64,000 nt of DNA from Haloquadratum walsbyi J07HQW1. Its GTDB lineage: Archaea; Halobacteriota; Halobacteria; Halobacteriales; Haloferacaceae. Location of the stretch: the NCBI GenBank assembly GCA_000415965.1, contig KE356560.1, forward strand, positions 1,799,296-1,863,295, written 5' to 3'. Shown here piece by piece: positions 55,054 through 63,290 of this stretch; position 1 is the first letter of the stretch, and every line of letters starts with the position of its first letter. The notes below the pieces were generated by a model. That model ran no database searches, had not been told where the DNA came from, and was given only the letters and a program-made list of their open reading frames with translations. Both the position numbers and the translations under genes were made by a program.

Positions 55054-56811
55054 ATGTCATCGGACTCACCGAATCAAGAGTTCACTGAGGTCGCTAGTAT
55101 CGATGTCCTCCGCGACAACGGACGAACAGTCGCAATGGTAGAGGACCGCCCGGTCGCACTCTTTCATCACGAGGGTGAGGTGTACGCCCTCGATAACCGC
55201 TGTCCACATATGGGTTTCCCGCTTTCGAAAGGCAGCCTCAAGGACGGTCTACTAACGTGTGATTGGCACCACGCACGATTCGAACTTGCACAGGGGGATA
55301 CACTCGACATCTGGGCTGATGATGTTCAAACGTTCCCAACCCGGGTTCAGGACGGGACTGTCTACGTCGATCCAAATCCCGAGCCAGACGTTCCCCCAGA
55401 GACACATTGGCGTAACAGACTGGCAGATGGTTTAGCGGAGAACCTCTCGTTGGTCGCCGCGAAGGCTGTCATCCATCTTGACCACTACGACGAAGGATTT
55501 GTGACACCGCTCGAAACCGCAGTCGATTTTGGGACACAGTACCGCGCTGACGGCTGGGGGCGGGGCATGACGACGCTCGGTGCGATGGCGAACCTCTACG
55601 GTGATCTTGCTCACGATGAGAAACTGCGAGCGATGATCGTCGGCGTCACCGAGGTTGCAGACAACTGCGACGGCGAACCGCCCCGGTTCGAACAGTATGC
55701 GCTCGACAATGACGATCTGTCTCAATCACGACTCAAGTCCTGGTTCCGTGACACCTGTGATGTCCGCGACAGCACGGGCGCCGAGCGCTGTCTGCGCACC
55801 GCGGCGAATACTCTTGCCCGTGAGGATCTCGTTGAGATGCTTGTCGCTGCTGGTACCGACCACATCTACATGAATAACAGCCACACAGTCGATTTTATCA
55901 ACAAAGCCGTTGAGACGCTGGATCATGTCGGCTGGGACCGACGTGAGGCCGTCCTTGCAACTGTGGTTGACGCAATTGCTGATGCCTCGCGTGGTGAGGA
56001 GACCAGCACATGGACCAGACCGGTTGACGTGGCTAAGATGTGTTTCGACGCTGCCGAGGACCTGCCCGAAATGGTCGCCGCTGGTGCCGGCAAAGACTGG
56101 AACCGCCCCGATGGATTCATAGAAACGCTGCTTTCCGCTGACCCACATCGCCTGGACGAAGCCCTCCGAGACGCTGTCGCCAGCGGTGCAAGCACCGAAC
56201 AACTTGCGCACGCCATTGCGGTCACCGCACTTCGACGGGTTGCCCACTTCGGCACCGGCAATGAATTCAGTGACTGGAACACGGTTCATCACACAGTTTC
56301 GTTTGCTAATGCCGTCGACAATCTTGCACGTCGCACCAACGCCCCAGATGTGTATAAGGCCTGCTGGCAGGGTGCGATGTCGGTGTATCTCGACCGGTTT
56401 CTGAATCAACCACGGGCAAGTGTCCCTGAACCCGGTGCGGGAGCGGACGGTGACCCTGCCGAACTACGGGAACGCCTGCTGGCGGTCTTCGACGAACAGG
56501 GTGGCGTCGACGAAGCGGCACGGGTCGTTGGCGGGCATTTTGACGCTGGCGGTGACCCCGCAGCGCTCAAACGGACGATAGGTGAGGGACTGTTGAGAGA
56601 GGACGCCGGCTTCCACACGCTTCAGAACGTCGAGGCTGGCTTTCGACAGTTTGAATTAGCCGAGAGCGAGCGCGAACGACGACTGGCATTAATTGCGCCG
56701 GCACGTTATATGGCTGCTCACTTCCCTACCCGGCGCGAGGACGAACAGACAGTCACAATCGCGGAACGACTCTTCGAAGGTGAGAGCATCCACAAGGGCG
56801 TCAAGAACTGA
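55054..56811 (+). CDS. Rieske 2Fe-2S protein with a large C-terminal domain of unknown function
   Basis: 585 aa. Residues ~10-110 are a Rieske ferredoxin domain: VASIDVLRDNGRTVAMVE, then cluster ligands RCPHMGFPLSKG and LLTCDWHHARFEL. The remaining ~470 residues are largely helical with several conserved-looking His/Asp segments (IHLDHYDEGFVTPLETAVD, AAGTDHIYMNNSHTVDFINK, AIAVTALRRVAHFG, WNTVHHTVSFANAVDNLAR). No mononuclear-iron dioxygenase domain is recognisable, so this is not a standard ring-hydroxylating oxygenase. A cytoplasmic oxidoreductase in which the cluster feeds an unassigned catalytic domain is a reasonable guess. The 3' half is much GC-richer than the region, suggesting transfer. 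Confidence 0.75.
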   Translation: MSSDSPNQEFTEVASIDVLRDNGRTVAMVEDRPVALFHHEGEVYALDNRCPHMGFPLSKGSLKDGLLTCDWHHARFELAQGDTLDIWADDVQTFPTRVQDGTVYVDPNPEPDVPPETHWRNRLADGLAENLSLVAAKAVIHLDHYDEGFVTPLETAVDFGTQYRADGWGRGMTTLGAMANLYGDLAHDEKLRAMIVGVTEVADNCDGEPPRFEQYALDNDDLSQSRLKSWFRDTCDVRDSTGAERCLRTAANTLAREDLVEMLVAAGTDHIYMNNSHTVDFINKAVETLDHVGWDRREAVLATVVDAIADASRGEETSTWTRPVDVAKMCFDAAEDLPEMVAAGAGKDWNRPDGFIETLLSADPHRLDEALRDAVASGASTEQLAHAIAVTALRRVAHFGTGNEFSDWNTVHHTVSFANAVDNLARRTNAPDVYKACWQGAMSVYLDRFLNQPRASVPEPGAGADGDPAELRERLLAVFDEQGGVDEAARVVGGHFDAGGDPAALKRTIGEGLLREDAGFHTLQNVEAGFRQFELAESERERRLALIAPARYMAAHFPTRREDEQTVTIAERLFEGESIHKGVKN

Positions 56812-57186
56812 TACCGTTGGCACCCGATATCGATACCGCGCGGTTTGATCCCTGTAATTGCGCCCTCACATACAGATATATCACACAGTCTTCTGTCACA
56901 ATTCATCGCGGTCATCACAGATTCGCAGACACTCAGATGTCTTTTTGTCAGTCAGTATGAAAAGTACTATATGAAGTATTTGCGGATTCACTGATATTCG
57001 TCAAAACGATGTTATGATGAAAGTATAGAATAATGAAAATTTCACAGCCTGGTTTGAGTAATGGCTATCCAAGTTGCGAGTGAGGAAGCGACAGTGATAA
57101 TGGCAGCGACAGCAACAGCAACAGCGACTCCGGACATCTCGAATGAACGCAGAATTGATTCATAATTGAGACTGCAACGAAGAGTA
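56812..57186. other. Intergenic region with a GACAGC/AACAGC hexamer tract
   Basis: It contains imperfect GCGACAGCAACAGCAACAGC repeats at 57104-57126 and nothing else that I can support. Confidence 0.4.
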
Positions 57187-57867
57187 ATGTTAGTGAAATT
57201 TCGACTCGAGACACTTGCTAGTGTCACTATTCTTTGTGTTCTTCTGAGCACTCTCATCGTGGTATCTCCGCGAGCAACCGTCGTCACGACCGCACAGCAA
57301 ACTGATCGTTCATACTCTCATCAAGATGGGACTGACCCAGCGGTTCAATTCGAAAACCAAACTGTTTCGACCGGTTCGACATCGGTGATCGTCTCAACTG
57401 CAACGCTCAGTGGAGATAATAACGAATAGTTCAATATCGTTGTTCATCAAGCGACCGACACCGATAGCGACGGAACAATCCAAGCCGACGAGATTGGCGC
57501 GAAAATTGGTGAATCTGTCGCAGTTGATCCTGGCACAACGACGAATATCACTGTCAATCCCAGTAAGCAGGTGGGTTCTGAGGATACTGTGAGCTAAATA
57601 ACTGATACGCAGACACTAGTGACGATGCTGCACACAACAGAGACAAACGACAGTGATACTATCGTGCATGCTGTTCCGGTCAAATAAAACATGGTGCCCG
57701 TGTTTGATTAGGTAGACGTGACTGTCTCCGCAGAGCGAACACCAACCGCGACACCGACCACAACAGACCCTAAAGACCCCGACCCTCCAGGCTTTGGTCC
57801 AATCGTCACGATTGCTGCCGTGATCACCCTCGGAATCACTGCTTGGTATCGCTCTCGTCATCAGTGA
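57187..57867 (+). pseudogene. PGF-CTERM surface protein gene with four in-frame stop codons
   Basis: One uninterrupted phase runs from ATG 57187 (or TTG 57166) to TGA 57865-57867. It encodes a signal peptide (TLASVTILCVLLSTLIVV), a beta-rich domain (VQFENQTVSTGSTSVIVSTA; IQADEIGAKIGESVAVDPG), a Thr/Pro linker (ERTPTATPTTTDP) and a PGF-CTERM tail (PPGFGPIVTIAAVITLG, WYRSRHQ), the archaeosortase-processed anchor. Four stops interrupt it in frame: TAG 57427, TAA 57595, TAA 57685, TAG 57709. Several sit where Gln would fit (NNE-stop-FNIV, VFD-stop-VDV), and every one is a single C-to-T change from CAG or CAA. No frameshift is needed. A decayed surface protein is most likely. Confidence 0.7.
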
Positions 57868-57935
57868 TGAATTGAAATCAAACTCGACTCAGAATTGTGG
57901 TGAAACAAGAAGTAAAATTTGAATGAGAGTCATAG

Positions 57936-58688
57936 TTACAGTTGGATTCCCCCTTTCGTAAAGGTGAAATCCCACTCTGCTCCTCGGACGTACACCCGAA
58001 CGACACCAATTGGAAGAAGATAAGCCCACAGCACAACCTGTGACTCGATTGCGTCAATTCCTGTCGCAAACATCCCAGCCACGAGAATGACTGTTATCGG
58101 GACGACTACGCACAGAAGTATCATGAGAACTTCGAGAAGAGGAATCACGCCGAATCGAAGTGCTTCTGCCGGCGACTGTGTCTGATATTGTTGATCACTC
58201 ACGAACTCCTGATACACACGTCTCAATTGGGCAAGACAGATGCCACCGATTGCCATCAGTGTCGACATCGTAAAAAGCGATTGTGGAGTATTCTGAGAAA
58301 ACTCAGACAGCGCCGTCAGGGGGATTAGAATCACAAAAATAAACGCAAACACAGCGTACTTTCCAGCCAATTTGAGGTTCCGAGAGTATATTGGTGGGAG
58401 CCACTGGACTGGTCGGAGTGTCCGTGGTTGCGTCTCTCCACGCCAGTGGTCACTCTCAAGAGTTTCGACAGGATCTGCTGCAAACAACGCGACAGTTGGA
58501 AACAAGATATTGATCACGACGATTTCACTCACGTACAGGAACGCTATTTCAGTGAGACTCCACTGGAATACAGCGATTCCGACGTACAGCGCCAGATGTT
58601 CAATGACAGAAGGAAGATGATCCGAATGTAGCCGTAACGGCAGGACTTCGGCAATTCGTTCCTGCATGTTCGGGTTTTGGTATCTCAT
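57936..58688 (-). CDS. DUF6498-like multi-pass membrane protein
   Basis: 250 aa with about six hydrophobic segments. Notable: ALYVGIAVFQWSLTEIAFLY, VSEIVVINILFPTVALFAAD, a polar stretch ending PVQWLPPIYSRNLKLAGKYA, and WDFTFTKGGIQL at the end. The protein truncated at the right edge of the window shares the pattern VxxFEWSxxxLxxIYFCEA... and PPIYPRN, so the two are paralogues; haloarchaea have several such DUF6498-type proteins. Function unknown. Start ATG 58688. Confidence 0.65.
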   Translation of the reverse strand: MRYQNPNMQERIAEVLPLRLHSDHLPSVIEHLALYVGIAVFQWSLTEIAFLYVSEIVVINILFPTVALFAADPVETLESDHWRGETQPRTLRPVQWLPPIYSRNLKLAGKYAVFAFIFVILIPLTALSEFSQNTPQSLFTMSTLMAIGGICLAQLRRVYQEFVSDQQYQTQSPAEALRFGVIPLLEVLMILLCVVVPITVILVAGMFATGIDAIESQVVLWAYLLPIGVVRVYVRGAEWDFTFTKGGIQL

Positions 58689-58922
58689 CGCACAAAATCC
58701 GGTCGCTTCGATTCTCTTTACTCACTTGGACTATCGGAGTTACAACGCTCACGTAGTCGCTCGGAAGGTGAACTTCTGGGTCAGAATGCTGTGTAAATCA
58801 GCAATTCCTTGTTGATAACATCGCTTTGCGTGATGTGTTTTGAGGGAACCTGAGGGAATTATGAAACCCGCGCGTCATCCGACGCAAACTCATTTATTGG
58901 AGATAGTCCAGGAATATATGAT

Positions 58923-59825
58923 ATGTCTATCGAAAATCTTCTTGGCTCTCTCTCATTGTTATTTGGAGGAATTGTTGGAACTGCAGTCGGGCTGATTGCG
59001 ATGACTAATGGAATAAAAGACGTGAACAGGTGGTGGAAAACATTCACCACAGATTCAGTGTCAATTGATGAGGCTATCGCAGCGGATGAATTGGTTCAGA
59101 TCCAAGGCTCTGTTCGCGTTTTTTCGTCTCAATCGGATTCACTCCCGGGTAACACACTCACATCACCAATCCGAAATGAGAAATGTGTCGCATACGAGTA
59201 TGTGATTAACTCTCAACTGAACGATAACTGTTCGATTGACTCTGGGGGCAACTCTCGTCCGTTCATTGTTTCTGATGAAACAGCGGAGATATTCGTTGAT
59301 CCTTCCCGGGAGAGTATGTCGCTGAATACACAGACAAAGACAGTCACAGGCGGGGAGGAGATGTTAGAACAGATTGAGAATACAGAGAGAGTTGATGTTG
59401 AGCCATCAGCCTATACAGGAGATGCAAGCAGTATCCCAAATCCTATCGAATTAATAGAGGGAACGATCAATATTAATGAAACAGTAACAATCGTTGGGAA
59501 AGCCACCCAAGTGTCAAAGGAAGTCACCGTCGATGCTAATGGAGGTGTGGATATGAACTCAGAGACAATTACAGATGTAGATGCGGACGCAGACATAAAT
59601 GCAATCATGACGCCTCAAGAACAACACTTGACATTGATGAATGGTGAGTCAAGAACCACCGCGTTGAAAACAGGCGCCCGAGGGTTGTCTATTTTGATTC
59701 TTGGGCTCCCATTTGGTCTCATTGGGATAGCCGCTCTTGTGACCAGTCTCAGCAGACTCATCGGATTGGTCATGACAGTAACCCTCATTCTCACTCTCAC
59801 TGTTGAGGTCATTCCTGAACTCTAG
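58923..59825 (+). CDS. GIDE-domain-like membrane protein
   Basis: 300 aa. The N-terminal helix (SLSLLFGGIVGTAVGLIAM) is followed by a charged segment and a soluble domain with VQIQGSVRVFSSQSDSL, LTSPIRNEKCVAYEYVINSQ and FIVSDETAEIFVDPSRESM. This order (the short-term 'importance of what is in the glue', an S-P-x2-x-x-C-V-A-Y-E core, then a DxTAxxxVDP strand) matches the GIDE module known from mitochondrial E3 ligases and many archaeal membrane proteins. Two more helices lie at ~250-295. No RING domain, so no ligase activity is claimed. Role unknown. Confidence 0.6.
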   Translation: MSIENLLGSLSLLFGGIVGTAVGLIAMTNGIKDVNRWWKTFTTDSVSIDEAIAADELVQIQGSVRVFSSQSDSLPGNTLTSPIRNEKCVAYEYVINSQLNDNCSIDSGGNSRPFIVSDETAEIFVDPSRESMSLNTQTKTVTGGEEMLEQIENTERVDVEPSAYTGDASSIPNPIELIEGTININETVTIVGKATQVSKEVTVDANGGVDMNSETITDVDADADINAIMTPQEQHLTLMNGESRTTALKTGARGLSILILGLPFGLIGIAALVTSLSRLIGLVMTVTLILTLTVEVIPEL

Positions 59826-60813
59826 AAGATCGTCAAGAGGGCAGACAAACACAGATGGGTTGTAATCATTTCAGTACATCGTATCTCTGTCTTGCTATTT
59901 ATAACCGGAAACGCGTGGTTATTGATTCTATCTGTGATTCCAGTGTCACCGATGTCCATATACTAAAAAATGAACTGGCATTTGGTATCTCCGCGGGTGG
60001 GTATCACAGTGGTCATGAACAAAAACTGGTATCGCTGAAAGGGACATTGAATGATGACATCGTCAATCACTCTTTAAGATCATCGCGAGGCTCAAGATTC
60101 GAGAGTTCGTATAAGACTGAGACGCATATGAACAGAGGCGTCCTGTATAAAAGAATCAAAACTGGCACAGAAATAAGCCAGGGAGTATTTCCATCATCCA
60201 ACTGATAGGTTATCGACGCCAGAAGAAAGATGATAATGGTGAGGAAGTATCCATTACGTCAGATTATTATCTCTTTACGAGGAGCGCCGTTATCAATGTA
60301 TTCTCTCATTAGTGGAATGTATCGATAATGAGTGCATGAGATGTGGGATATCTATAGTATCAGACGGTATTCTCAGTTTTAATCTAAAGAATCGTGAGCA
60401 ATAGACGGTATTGAGATGTCCTCAAGAACAGTGTATAAAAACGGGAGACGCGAATACGGGATTCTCGACCACTACTTACAGTCACTAAATTAACATTTTT
60501 TTCCACTATCAAGCTGCATTATTGCGTATGTGAATTTGAAGGCTCTCGTTATAGCCGGCGGATTTGCAGGTATTACAATTGTCATTCGCCTTTTACCGAC
60601 AATCTCCAGAGTGAATTTGAGTCCAGCGTTTGGCATCTTTTTTATTCACAGACATATCTCTCGTTGTGGCTTTCATCAATAGGATATTATACACAAATTG
60701 CAGTTGCACAACTAACCTCAAGAATCTGTATAACTGGAGCACTGAAGCGATTGTTTCAGTCGTGTTCTGTTGAGGAGAGAGATAAATAATGAACACGAAG
60801 AATACGTCAAAAC
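59826..60813. other. Intergenic region, about 1 kb
   Basis: A 116-aa plus-strand frame (59855-60205) has a basic, Ser-rich composition unlike local proteins and is not called. A GTG-led 50-aa frame at 60530-60682 (VNLKALVIAGGFAGITIVIR) is weakly membrane-like. Nothing firm. Confidence 0.35.
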
Positions 60814-61251
60814 GTGACACTGAAACGACTGAGTTCAGCTCTCACGGCGAGACTGGTGCTAACAGTCCTGATCATCGTGAGCATTTCAGTTCTCAGTTCG
60901 GTTGGAATTGTGACCACACAGCAGAACAATACTACGACCACAGCCACAACGATAACGACAGCGACACCAGAACCAACGCCCACGCCAACGCCAACAAACG
61001 GCAGCGGGCACGGAAACAGGAGTGACAACGACAACATCAGCAGGAATACCAACTCCAATTGCGAATCCAATATCACCACCGCCAACCACGACACTCACTC
61101 CGACACCAACTCAATATCCAGAAACAACAGAAGTCAAAGCCATCGGCACCCCCCAGCCAGTCTGTTGATACTGATGAAAGCCGCACTAGACGTCTTGTGT
61201 ATCCCAATAGCAATCATGGTCGGATTAGTTGTTCTGTTCTGGGTATCCTGA
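60814..61251 (+). CDS. Thr-rich cell-surface protein, frame partly uncertain
   Basis: From GTG 60814 the 145-aa product has a signal peptide (ARLVLTVLIIVSISVLSSVG), a Thr-rich stalk (TTTTATTITTATPEPTPTPT) and a C-terminal helix (VLCIPIAIMVGLVVLFWVS). In the middle the called frame is Asn/Ser-rich, while the adjacent frame reads a more typical Pro/Thr linker (GTGVTTTTSAGIPTPIANP, TTTLTPTPTQYPETTE). So two compensating shifts may have occurred, or one gene is broken. Extracellular, membrane-anchored; role unknown. Confidence 0.4.
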   Translation: MTLKRLSSALTARLVLTVLIIVSISVLSSVGIVTTQQNNTTTTATTITTATPEPTPTPTPTNGSGHGNRSDNDNISRNTNSNCESNITTANHDTHSDTNSISRNNRSQSHRHPPASLLILMKAALDVLCIPIAIMVGLVVLFWVS

Positions 61252-61505
61252 CGACGGTCAGAGTCGAATTAATTGTTCTGTAGGCTGCCCTTCCGAGTCT
61301 GGAATATGATCGGTTCACGCTGGTCACTGAAAATCACAGGATTGGCGATAATCTACTGTCGCTACACAAACTAACTCCTAGAATCTGTAAAGCTATTGTA
61401 GATATCTGTCTTATGTAATATTTATATGTGATATGTTACACACGGTCACTCAGAAATCTGGATATGTCAGTCCCAAGTTATTAAATGAACAGTGTCAATA
61501 GCCGG

Positions 61506-61715
61506 TTATTCGTCGGCGTCGGAGCTGTCAGAACTATCGGATTCGATATCGTCACCGCCATCGTCTTCGTGCAAATCCAATTGCGCATTTTCAAACTCGA
61601 ATTTATCGACGTCATCATCTTTTTTGATCCCGAGTTTCTTGCGACGTGCAACGAGCCAATCAACCGAATCCTCATTCTGGAGATTCGCTACATCAGGTGG
61701 TGTTTCTTCTGGCAT
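61506..61715 (-). CDS. Small acidic protein of unknown function
   Basis: A 69-aa protein, helical in the first half (EDSVDWLVARRKKLGIKKDD) with a disordered acidic tail (DGGDDIESDSSDSSDADE). No family recognised. It follows the 80-aa gene at 61775 by 60 bp on the same strand, so the two are probably co-transcribed. Confidence 0.5.
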   Translation of the reverse strand: MPEETPPDVANLQNEDSVDWLVARRKKLGIKKDDDVDKFEFENAQLDLHEDDGGDDIESDSSDSSDADE

Positions 61716-61774
61716 TATTTTATGTTACGCACGTTTGCAGTTAATATGCAGTGTAGATACACCGGCTAAAATTG

Positions 61775-62017
61775 TTAATTCGCGAGTGAATCAGTGTCAT
61801 CCCGCTGCTCCATCGTGTCCATTCTGAATGGCGTCTCATCAACCGGTGGATCCTGTATCTCAACATCATCAAGGAGTTCATCACTAGCGTACTCAGTAAG
61901 TCGCGGGATGTGTGCGGTAATTGAATGAAACGGCTGCGGCTGAAATAATATATTGCGCTCAGTGTCAAGAACACGAGGCGGCGTCTTCAGGTGGTATTTC
62001 AGCGTCAACATATTCAT
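61775..62017 (-). CDS. Small acidic protein of unknown function
   Basis: An 80-aa protein with no membrane segment: MNMLTLKYHLKTPPRVLDTE, then FQPQPFHSITAHIPRLTEYA and an acidic tail (VEIQDPPVDETPF). The N-terminal strand-like part may dimerise, but this is a guess. It lies 60 bp upstream of the 69-aa acidic gene on the same strand. Start ATG 62017. Confidence 0.55.
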   Translation of the reverse strand: MNMLTLKYHLKTPPRVLDTERNILFQPQPFHSITAHIPRLTEYASDELLDDVEIQDPPVDETPFRMDTMEQRDDTDSLAN

Positions 62018-62247
62018 CGCTCCCGATCAAATATTATGATCCATTCGGAACATAGCCGATTATTCTCGCGCACATGATCTGTACCTAATGTAACAGTTCC
62101 TGAGCCAATTATAATAATACCCGTGTCATTACCTCTCTACGCCTAGAAAGAATAGCTGACTAGCGAGAGTTTTTGCGTTCTATTGTGAGTGCTCGGTTGT
62201 GTGAATTTTACCCAGAGTGAGTATCTGATTATCTTAATCTGAGACAC

Positions 62248-62436
62248 ACCCCGTTATCGATGTGTAAAACTACGAAATGATAGGGGGGAGAGATACCGAG
62301 TGCTTTCATCCTGACTTTTGCCCGTCCATCCTTTCCGCCCGTTATCGAGCGTTTCGTTGGGTTAATCTAGTTTTCTCAGTTCATACTAGAGGGCACCCCT
62401 CTACCCCCGGATCGTTTACACATCAATAACGTGGGG
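62248..62436. repeat. Inverted-repeat-bounded element (MITE-like)
   Basis: The left arm at 62248-62270 (CCCCGTTATCGATGTGTAAA) pairs with the right arm at 62414-62436 (TTTACACATCAATAACGTGG): the core GTTAT(C/T)GATGTGTAAA matches at 15 of 16 bases. The ~145 bp between has no gene; GGGGGGAGAG near the left arm and CTCTACCCCC near the right also pair roughly. Confidence 0.4.
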
Positions 62437-62606
62437 GTTGGAGTATTAACTTCGTCGAACGTCACGAAACAGTTTCCCGAGCGTCTTGAGCAGATAAGAT
62501 ATCTAATTATTGAAGAACAGTTATGAAGCCTATTTCAGAAACTGACTGTATATTACATTCTGTCGTTTGTTGACGAGCTATACATTGCATCTGACCAGAC
62601 GTGCAT

Positions 62607-63290
62607 TCAGACACGTGACAGGGCAGCCCAACCGAGAACGACGGAAGGTATCGGAGCACCCATGACAAATATGAGACCCACTGCAGTGGCGTCGCTGGTG
62701 TTTCCGAACACGAGAATTATCACCGGCACCAGCGCAAAGACCCCGAACAGACCGCCTGCAACTGCCACAATTGCGTAATCCGTTTCGGGACGGCTCGGGT
62801 CAGCAATCGGCAGTTAGACCATCGACAGGACCGAGTCGAACCGAACCGAGGTCTTCGGGAGTGTCGGCAGTCGCCGTCAGCGCTCCCGTTCCGAAGAACC
62901 GATTCAAGATCGCGTTCGCGACGCTGAAATCGCCAGTATATACACCCGCACTCCACTGTGATGTCTTAAGAAGCCGGTCGTACGCAATGATCTGGTCGTC
63001 TCGCCGCCGGTACTCGACAGTGCCGTATCTCAGGTAATGACTACCCACGTATGCCGTAATCAGCGCCACCGCGCTGATCAAATAAACCACGGCAAGTGCT
63101 GGGACACCAGCGAGTAGTATAATCCCGGATATACCAATGGCGCCTAATCCGAGTTTGTCTGTAAGTTCAAAAAATATCGTCGTGACATTTCCGAGTAGTA
63201 CGACTGTGGTGTCCGGTTGGATCCGCCCTTCAATTGGTTTTTCGTCACCGACACCTCTGGAGGCGCTGTCCGTGCTTGACTGGATTATAG
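62607..63290 (-). pseudogene. PH-domain (YdbS/bPH2-like) membrane protein, broken
   Basis: The main frame carries helices (TVVLLGNVTTIFFELTDKLG; ISGIILLAGVPALAVVYLIS) then a PH-like domain (TVEYRRRDDQIIAYDRLLKT, NRFFGTGALTATADTPED). It has no ATG, GTG or TTG after it leaves the overlap with the DUF6498 gene, and it stops at DGLTADC. A shift continues it as DPSRPETDYAIVAVAGGLFG to VMGAPIPSVVLGWAALSRV and a TGA at 62609-62607. So both ends are damaged. It follows the DUF6498-like gene on the same strand, and the two were probably one operon. Confidence 0.5.

Noticed and set aside
55726-56409. A 227-aa minus-strand frame inside the Rieske gene
   Set aside because: GC-rich genes often open an antisense frame; it has no recognisable motif and the sense strand does.
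57187-57867. Reading TAG as pyrrolysine or a natural stop-codon reassignment
   Set aside because: Both TAA and TAG interrupt the frame, other genes here end on the same codons, and pyrrolysine is not known from haloarchaea. Decay is simpler.
59855-60205. A 116-aa plus-strand frame after the GIDE-like gene
   Set aside because: Basic and Ser-rich, no acidic bias and no homology that I recognise; kept only as an intergenic note.
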